Source: an uncultured Hyphomicrobiales bacterium (GTDB lineage: Bacteria > Pseudomonadota > Alphaproteobacteria > Rhizobiales > Beijerinckiaceae). From it: a DNA stretch of 6,068 bases. The notes beneath the pieces are model-generated. The model did no database searches. It saw only the letters and a program-made list of their open reading frames with translations, and was not told the DNA's origin. A program made the translations under genes and the position numbers. Of this stretch, positions 1-6,068 are shown piece by piece. The stretch is from positions 1 through 6,068 of the forward strand of contig CAIXDD010000403.1 of NCBI GenBank assembly GCA_903918155.1, written 5' to 3'. Positions within the stretch are counted from its first letter, which is position 1; every line of letters begins with the position of its first letter.

Positions 1-376
<376 letters not shown>

Positions 377-380
377 TCCT

Positions 381-402
381 GCGCGCCGATCGCTCGGCGC
401 GC
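381..402 (+). other. Hairpin just after the rplA stop
   Basis: A perfect 9-bp stem (381-389 with 394-402) closed by a TCGC loop begins 5 nt after the rplA stop. It has no T-tract, so it is not a terminator itself. It may protect the 3' end of the rplA mRNA or help the terminator that follows. The pairing is read directly from the sequence; the role is inference. Confidence 0.6.
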
Positions 403-411
403 TGAAGTCCA

Positions 412-443
412 GTCTGCCCCGCTGCGGCGGGGCAGACGTTTTT
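412..443 (+). terminator. Rho-independent terminator of the rplA transcript
   Basis: A perfect 11-bp GC-rich inverted repeat (412-422 with 427-437) has a TGCG loop and is followed one base later by five T residues (439-443). This is a canonical intrinsic terminator, 35 nt after the rplA stop codon. It should separate rplA transcription from the two genes downstream, which would then need their own promoter or rely on read-through. Confidence 0.92.
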
Positions 444-482
444 AAGAGAATCAGTTTAAAAATTTCACATTCCGTCATTCGC

Positions 483-489
483 AGGAGGG
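483..489 (+). promoter_or_regulatory. Strong Shine-Dalgarno of the small Cys-rich gene
   Basis: AGGAGGG lies 5 nt upstream of the ATG at 495. It is close to a perfect anti-16S match and the strongest ribosome-binding site in the window. It fixes the start of the small gene and supports the gene being real despite its size. The AT-rich stretch at about 444-475 probably holds its promoter, but I could not assign clear -35 and -10 boxes. Confidence 0.8.
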
Positions 490-494
490 TCGCT

Positions 495-734
495 ATGCCT
501 TTCGTGAAAGCATCGGACGTGTTTGGAAACCGGGCGTCGCCGCAGTTTTATGCGGAGTTCGAGCAGGGGCAGTTGCGCTGCGACGCCTGCGATCAAAGCA
601 TCAAGGAATCGATCACCGGCTGCCGCAAGATGGGCGACGGATCCTATTGTTGCAGCGATTGCTATTATCAGGCCATGGGCGAGGCGCTTGAGCCTTATCC
701 GGTGGCCCCGCCCCGCGTGCTGAAATCGCCTTGA
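495..734 (+). CDS. Small Cys-rich, probably zinc-binding protein, unknown function
   Basis: This 79-residue protein belongs to no family I recognise. It has two CxxC knuckles, C29-x2-C32 and C53-x2-C56, with extra cysteines at 43 and 52. The 20-residue spacing between knuckles suits a single zinc ribbon or a LIM-like treble-clef fold; the second knuckle lies in GDGSYCCSDCYY. There is no signal peptide or membrane segment, so it should be cytoplasmic. The tail (about 67-79) is Pro-rich and probably disordered. The start is set by a near-perfect Shine-Dalgarno 5 nt upstream. All five Tyr codons are TAT. The stop lies 36 nt before the PRTase-GNAT gene, in the same frame, so the two are probably co-transcribed. 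Zinc binding is inferred from cysteine spacing. It could be a DNA-, RNA- or protein-binding adaptor. Confidence 0.8.
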   Translation: MPFVKASDVFGNRASPQFYAEFEQGQLRCDACDQSIKESITGCRKMGDGSYCCSDCYYQAMGEALEPYPVAPPRVLKSP

Positions 735-770
735 ACGTCAGCGGCCGTTTGGCCATTTCGCTGGATTTTC

Positions 771-1706
771 ATGAAAACCCATTTCATTGGGCAGGAGGAA
801 GTCTCCGCCTACGCGATCGATCTCGCCACCAGACTGGCGAGACTGAAAGGCGGGTTTCCGCGCAAATGGCTTTATGTGGGCGGGTCCGGCAAACTCATCG
901 CCGATGAGCTTTACGCACAAACGCCGCCCGCGCTTGCAAGCGAGGTGCTTGCGCTCGGCGCGCTTTACGATCGAGGGACCGGAACGTTCTCGTTCCTGAA
1001 CGACCTCAGCGCCGAGGACTTCGTTCCCGGCGAGACCGTGCTGCTGATCGACGGGGCGATCCACACCGGAGCCTCGCTCGCAAGCGGGCTCAAGGCGCTC
1101 GCCGCGCTCTCCGTCCACAACGTCCTCACCTATAGCCTCGTCGTGAAGCGCAACGCCGAACTGATCCCGACCTATTTCGGCGTATTGATCGATGATTGGG
1201 ATCGCGCCTTGTTCCAGCTGGACGTCATTCCCAACAACCGGTTGGCCGAGACGCCGCCGTTCGGCGCATTGCGCCGGATCGGAAACGAGCACGCGGGCGC
1301 GCGCTTTTGCGAATTTCCGCCGCCTTTCGAGGGCTTGAGCGGCGGGGATTTGTTGTACAACGATCGCGCCTACGGCATGCGCACCTATGTCTATGAATTG
1401 GCCGGTCGGATCGTCGGCGTCGTCAGTTTTTCCCAACGGCAGGGCGTGGCTTTCATCGACGCCTGGGCGACCTGCAAGGACCACCAGAAAATGGGGATCG
1501 GCGGCGCGACGCTGCGCTGGGCTGAAACTTGGGCGCGCGCCTCCAATTGCCATGCCGTCGAGCTTTGGGCGTTTGAAGGCGCCGTCCCGATCTATGAGCG
1601 CTTTAATTACGAGACCGTGGCCGAGCGCATCCTCGACCTTGGCCTTGGAGGGCGTTTCCGGTTGATGAGAAAGCCTATCATGCATCAGGGCGACCGGGGT
1701 TATTGA
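771..1706 (+). CDS. Phosphoribosyltransferase-like / GNAT acetyltransferase fusion protein
   Basis: This 311-residue protein appears to have two domains. The N-terminal part (about 1-165) resembles a type I phosphoribosyltransferase. WLYVGGSGKLIADEL (33-47) looks like the pyrophosphate-loop region, VLLIDGAIHTGAS (90-102) like the PRPP loop, and FGVLIDDWDRALFQLD (136-151) like the segment after the core. The PRPP loop has Asp94 but Gly95 where a second acidic residue is usual. The C-terminal part (about 190-300) looks like GNAT. It has strand YELAGRIVGVVSF, acetyl-CoA motif Q239-K-M-G242-I-G244-G-A246, and AVPIYERFNYETV (271-283), which is typical motif B. Substrates are unknown; nucleotide or base chemistry coupled to N-acetylation is conjecture. 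ATG 771 is the only usable start after the in-frame TGA at 732. It has no clear Shine-Dalgarno, suggesting coupling to the upstream gene. The minus-strand frame here is a shadow. Confidence 0.85.
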   Translation: MKTHFIGQEEVSAYAIDLATRLARLKGGFPRKWLYVGGSGKLIADELYAQTPPALASEVLALGALYDRGTGTFSFLNDLSAEDFVPGETVLLIDGAIHTGASLASGLKALAALSVHNVLTYSLVVKRNAELIPTYFGVLIDDWDRALFQLDVIPNNRLAETPPFGALRRIGNEHAGARFCEFPPPFEGLSGGDLLYNDRAYGMRTYVYELAGRIVGVVSFSQRQGVAFIDAWATCKDHQKMGIGGATLRWAETWARASNCHAVELWAFEGAVPIYERFNYETVAERILDLGLGGRFRLMRKPIMHQGDRGY

Positions 1707-1748
1707 GCGGCGCGCTTGACAAAAAGTGAAAATTCGATCCGCGGCCCC

Positions 1749-1777
1749 TTGGCAGCGGGTCGGTTCCCGGCTAAATA
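1749..1777 (+). promoter_or_regulatory. Sigma70-type promoter for rplJL(-rpoB)
   Basis: TTGGCA (1749-1754) and TAAATA (1772-1777) are separated by exactly 17 bp, a good housekeeping promoter. The predicted start is near 1784, giving a leader of about 390 nt before rplJ. It begins 42 nt after the stop of the PRTase-GNAT gene. A perfect TTGACA at 1716-1721 has no -10 box at 16-18 bp and is not counted as part of this promoter. Confidence 0.72.
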
Positions 1778-2022
1778 GGCCCTCCGGGGTCGGTCACGAG
1801 TGCGACCCCATTCCATTTCAGCTTCCGCGCGCGAGGGCGTTTCGACAACGAGAGCTTGAGCGCGCGGCGGATCGGCCGGCGAACCCGGGGCGAAAGCCTT
1901 GCGTGCGTCGGCCATGTCCTGTCCGAGACTGCTGGCGCGAGGGCCGCATGGCCCGAGCTTAATCGTCTGAGGCCCGGTTCGTTCCGGGGAGACGGCCCGC
2001 ATAGACGGGGAGAGCGGATTTC

Positions 2023-2042
2023 CGGGTCGCCTTGGCGGCCCG
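2023..2042 (+). other. Leader hairpin, 9 bp
   Basis: Bases 2023-2031 pair with 2034-2042 with one G-U wobble. Opening the terminal C-G pair leaves a four-base CTTG loop. It sits in the middle of the rplJ leader just upstream of the irregular hairpin at 2061-2093. It has no T-tract and so is not a terminator. Confidence 0.5.
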
Positions 2043-2060
2043 TGGGTTGGTTCGAACCTT

Positions 2061-2093
2061 CTGTCCGGTGGCGATCCATCGCTCCGGGGACAG
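2061..2093 (+). other. Irregular leader hairpin, candidate L10 binding element
   Basis: CTGTCC (2061-2066) pairs with GGACAG (2088-2093). GG 2067-2068 pairs with CC 2084-2085, leaving GG 2086-2087 bulged. GCGA 2071-2074 pairs with TCGC 2079-2082 around a TCCA loop, with a small TG/T internal loop between. Stems broken by asymmetric bulges are the kind of element bound by L10 complexes in known leaders. The pairing is visible; the protein-binding role is inference. Confidence 0.45.
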
Positions 2094-2138
2094 GCATTAG
2101 ACGCCGCGGCGGGTTCGCCGGTCGCGGTTCATGCAGCC

Positions 2139-2160
2139 GGCGGGGCGTTCGCGCCTCGCC
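2139..2160 (+). other. UUCG-capped hairpin next to the rplJ ribosome-binding site
   Basis: A 9-bp stem (2139-2147 with 2152-2160, one G-U) is capped by TTCG. It ends just 4 nt before the GGAGAG Shine-Dalgarno at 2165-2170. CGGTT (2125-2129) can also pair with AACCG (2161-2165) around it, which would bring the first base of the Shine-Dalgarno into a helix. This offers a plausible translational switch for rplJ. Confidence 0.55.
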
Positions 2161-2176
2161 AACCGGAGAGAGCACT

Positions 2177-2692
2177 GTGGACAGAGCGGAAAAGAAAGAG
2201 CTCGTCGCGGAACTGAACGGCGTCTTCAAGGCGACGTCGGTCGTCGTGGTCGCGCACTATTCCGGCCTGACCGTCGCCCAGCTCGAGACTCTGCGCAAGC
2301 AGATTCGCAATGCTGGCGCCTCGGTGCAGGTCGCGAAGAACCGCCTCGCCAAAATCGCTCTCGAAGGCACGGACGTAGCGTCCATCGGTCCCCTTCTCAA
2401 GGGCCCGACCCTGATCGCCTATTCGGACGATCCGATCGCTGCTCCGAAGGTCTGCGCCGCGTTCGCCAAGGATCATGACAAGCTCGTCATCCTCGGCGGC
2501 GCCATGGGCGCGACCCCCCTGAACGCGGAAGGCGTCAAGGCTCTCGCCACGATGCCGTCCCTGGACGAATTGCGCGCCAAGATCGTGGGGCTCGTCAACG
2601 CTCCCGCGACGAAGGTCGCCCAGCTCGCCAACGCGCCGGCCGCCAAGCTTGCGCGCGTTTTCGGGGCTTATGCCAATCGAGACGCGGCCTGA
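2177..2692 (+). CDS. rplJ: 50S ribosomal protein L10
   Basis: L10 anchors the L7/L12 dimers to 23S rRNA near L11, forming the stalk that recruits translation GTPases; with L7/L12 it represses its own mRNA. The 171-residue product has normal family length. Visible family segments are HYSGLTVAQLETLR (27-40), VAKNRLAKIAL (52-62) and LKGPT (74-78), which belong to the rRNA-binding N-terminal domain. The C-terminal helix from about residue 128 to the end (LDELRAKIVGLV, then Ala/Lys-rich repeats) is where L7/L12 dimers dock. The start is GTG at 2177, with GGAGAG 6 nt upstream; the N-terminus VDRAEKKELV matches L10 homologues. The frame is open further upstream to an ATG at 1856, but that extension does not resemble L10. 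rplL follows after 45 nt. Confidence 0.97.
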   Translation: MDRAEKKELVAELNGVFKATSVVVVAHYSGLTVAQLETLRKQIRNAGASVQVAKNRLAKIALEGTDVASIGPLLKGPTLIAYSDDPIAAPKVCAAFAKDHDKLVILGGAMGATPLNAEGVKALATMPSLDELRAKIVGLVNAPATKVAQLANAPAAKLARVFGAYANRDAA

Positions 2693-2723
2693 TCGAGGCC
2701 CAACAGTTCGAACTGACAGACAC

Positions 2724-2728
2724 AAGGA
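2724..2728 (+). promoter_or_regulatory. Ribosome-binding site of rplL
   Basis: AAGGA lies 9 nt upstream of ATG 2738 in the 45-nt rplJ-rplL spacer. A 12-nt perfect palindrome (2704-2715) and a 5-bp hairpin that includes the rplJ stop codon (2686-2700) precede it. No promoter or terminator is seen in this spacer, so rplJ and rplL should share one mRNA. L7/L12 is needed at several copies per L10, so this site is presumably efficient. Confidence 0.6.
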
Positions 2729-2737
2729 TCAAATATC

Positions 2738-3109
<372 letters not shown>

Positions 3110-3122
3110 TTCGTCGGGTCGC

Positions 3123-3139
3123 GCGGGGCTTTTCCCCGC
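3123..3139 (+). other. Hairpin after rplL, possible attenuator or processing signal
   Basis: GCGGGG (3123-3128) and CCCCGC (3134-3139) pair perfectly around a CTTTT loop, starting 13 nt after the rplL stop. There is no T-tract after the stem, so it is not a classical terminator. Its place matches the region where rplL-rpoB attenuation or RNase cleavage happens in other bacteria. Confidence 0.5.
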
Positions 3140-3163
3140 CGCGGCCTGAACGACCGCTCAACG

Positions 3164-3195
3164 ACGGTCCCGGAGGGGTTTTTCTCCGGGGCCGT
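3164..3195 (+). other. 12-bp hairpin with T-run in its loop, rplL-rpoB spacer
   Basis: Bases 3164-3175 pair with 3184-3195 over 12 bp with a single G-U. The loop is GGG followed by five T (3179-3183). The T-run lies inside the loop, not after the stem, so it does not act as a standard terminator for this hairpin. It is a strong stem and a good candidate for RNase III-type processing or a pause site between rplL and rpoB. Confidence 0.6.
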
Positions 3196-3241
3196 TCGCC
3201 CGTTCCGGGGGCAGGCGCGCAGGCGCGTCCCGGATGTCCGC

Positions 3242-3266
3242 CCTGCGCCCGGCGCAGGCCAGTTTT
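3242..3266 (+). terminator. Weak terminator-like hairpin (candidate attenuator) before rpoB
   Basis: A perfect 7-bp stem (3242-3248 with 3252-3258) with a CCG loop is followed after 4 nt by four T residues (3263-3266). The gap and short T-tract make it weaker than the terminator after rplA. That would suit partial termination, letting only some transcripts continue into rpoB. The function is inference. Confidence 0.4.
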
Positions 3267-3268
3267 CC

Positions 3269-3284
3269 CGGGGCGAAAGCCCCG
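3269..3284 (+). other. GAAA-tetraloop hairpin in the rpoB leader
   Basis: CGGGGC and GCCCCG form a 6-bp stem capped by the GNRA loop GAAA (3275-3278). It belongs to a 15-nt sequence (3267-3281) found identically in the rplJ leader (1884-1898). A further 7-bp stem (3304-3310 with 3333-3339) lies between it and the rpoB start. Confidence 0.5.
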
Positions 3285-3362
3285 ACCGCGCAAGCCTTCC
3301 TCGGGCGGGCGCGGCTGGCGAGGCCCCGTCGGGCCCGCCGAACCGAAGGTGCGAGAAGCGAT

Positions 3363-6068
<2,706 letters not shown>

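Larger units (their letters stand above)
1778..2176 (+). promoter_or_regulatory. Structured rplJ 5' leader, probable L10-L7/L12 autoregulatory RNA
   Basis: No gene is seen between 1707 and 2176. After the promoter the leader contains many inverted repeats. Those I could pair are 1786-1809 (7 bp, right at the predicted 5' end), 1825-1867 (8-bp closing stem), 1887-1900 (GAAA tetraloop), 1941-1954 (5 bp), 2023-2042, 2061-2093 and 2139-2160. In many bacteria the L10-(L7/L12) complex binds the rplJ leader, mimicking its 23S rRNA site, and represses rplJL translation. The length, position and structure here fit that role. The binding site itself cannot be pinned down by eye; the best candidate is the irregular hairpin at 2061-2093. 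The in-frame ATG at 1856 is not taken as a start because the stretch it opens resembles no L10. Confidence 0.65.

Noticed and set aside
738..1685. A 315-codon open frame on the minus strand opposite the PRTase-GNAT gene
   Set aside because: The plus strand carries recognisable GNAT and PRPP-loop motifs, sits in line with its neighbours and has a coherent start and stop. The minus-strand product shows no motif.
2045..2058. tRNA-like GGTTCGAACC resembling a T-arm
   Set aside because: No acceptor, anticodon or D-arm can be paired around it, and it lies within the rplJ leader.
1856..2176. In-frame N-terminal extension of L10 starting at ATG 1856
   Set aside because: The translated stretch is Arg/Gly-rich and unlike any L10. 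GTG 2177 has a good Shine-Dalgarno and gives the normal length and N-terminus.
1771..2229. 152-codon minus-strand frame and overlapping 100-codon minus-strand frame (1700-2002) in the leader
   Set aside because: No motif and Arg/Pro-rich composition, on the strand opposite a structured leader. High GC makes such open frames common by chance.
2704..2715. 12-nt palindrome with a TTCGAA core between rplJ and rplL, similar to the one at 2049-2058
   Set aside because: The TTCGAAC core also occurs inside rpoB coding sequence (about 3611 and 5685), so it is not a convincing regulatory operator.

Overview
The window is GC-rich bacterial chromosome carrying the ribosomal-protein/RNA-polymerase cluster rplA - (two-gene insert) - rplJ - rplL - rpoB, all on the + strand. 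The protein sequences look alphaproteobacterial, most likely Hyphomicrobiales (Rhizobiales). The signs are the RpoB start, which passes through the GRKRIRKFFGHIREVAEMPN motif, a GTG-started L10 beginning VDRAEKKELV, and a long Ala-rich L7/L12 hinge. I cannot name genus or species from this sequence alone.

Layout: (1) 1-376 is the C-terminal half of ribosomal protein L1, cut by the window start. It is followed by two tandem perfect hairpins, the second being a textbook intrinsic terminator (412-443). (2) 495-734 encodes a 79-residue Cys-rich, probably zinc-binding protein that I do not recognise. (3) 771-1706 encodes a 311-residue protein that reads as a phosphoribosyltransferase-like domain fused to a GNAT acetyltransferase domain. 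(4) 1707-2176 has no gene. It holds a sigma70-type promoter (TTGGCA-N17-TAAATA) and a leader of nearly 400 nt with many hairpins, the expected place for L10-L7/L12 autoregulation. (5) 2177-2692 is rplJ and 2738-3109 is rplL. (6) 3110-3362 is a spacer with several hairpins, likely partial termination or processing signals. (7) 3363-6068 is the first 902 codons of rpoB, which runs off the window.

The housekeeping genes supply the L1 stalk, the L10-(L7/L12) GTPase stalk and the beta subunit of RNA polymerase. Their order is the usual bacterial one. The unusual part is the pair of accessory genes between rplA and rplJ, which lie behind a strong terminator and in front of the rplJ promoter. The PRTase-GNAT fusion and its small Cys-rich neighbour are the best candidates for undescribed biology. 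The long minus-strand reading frames across the fusion gene and across rpoB are antisense shadows.
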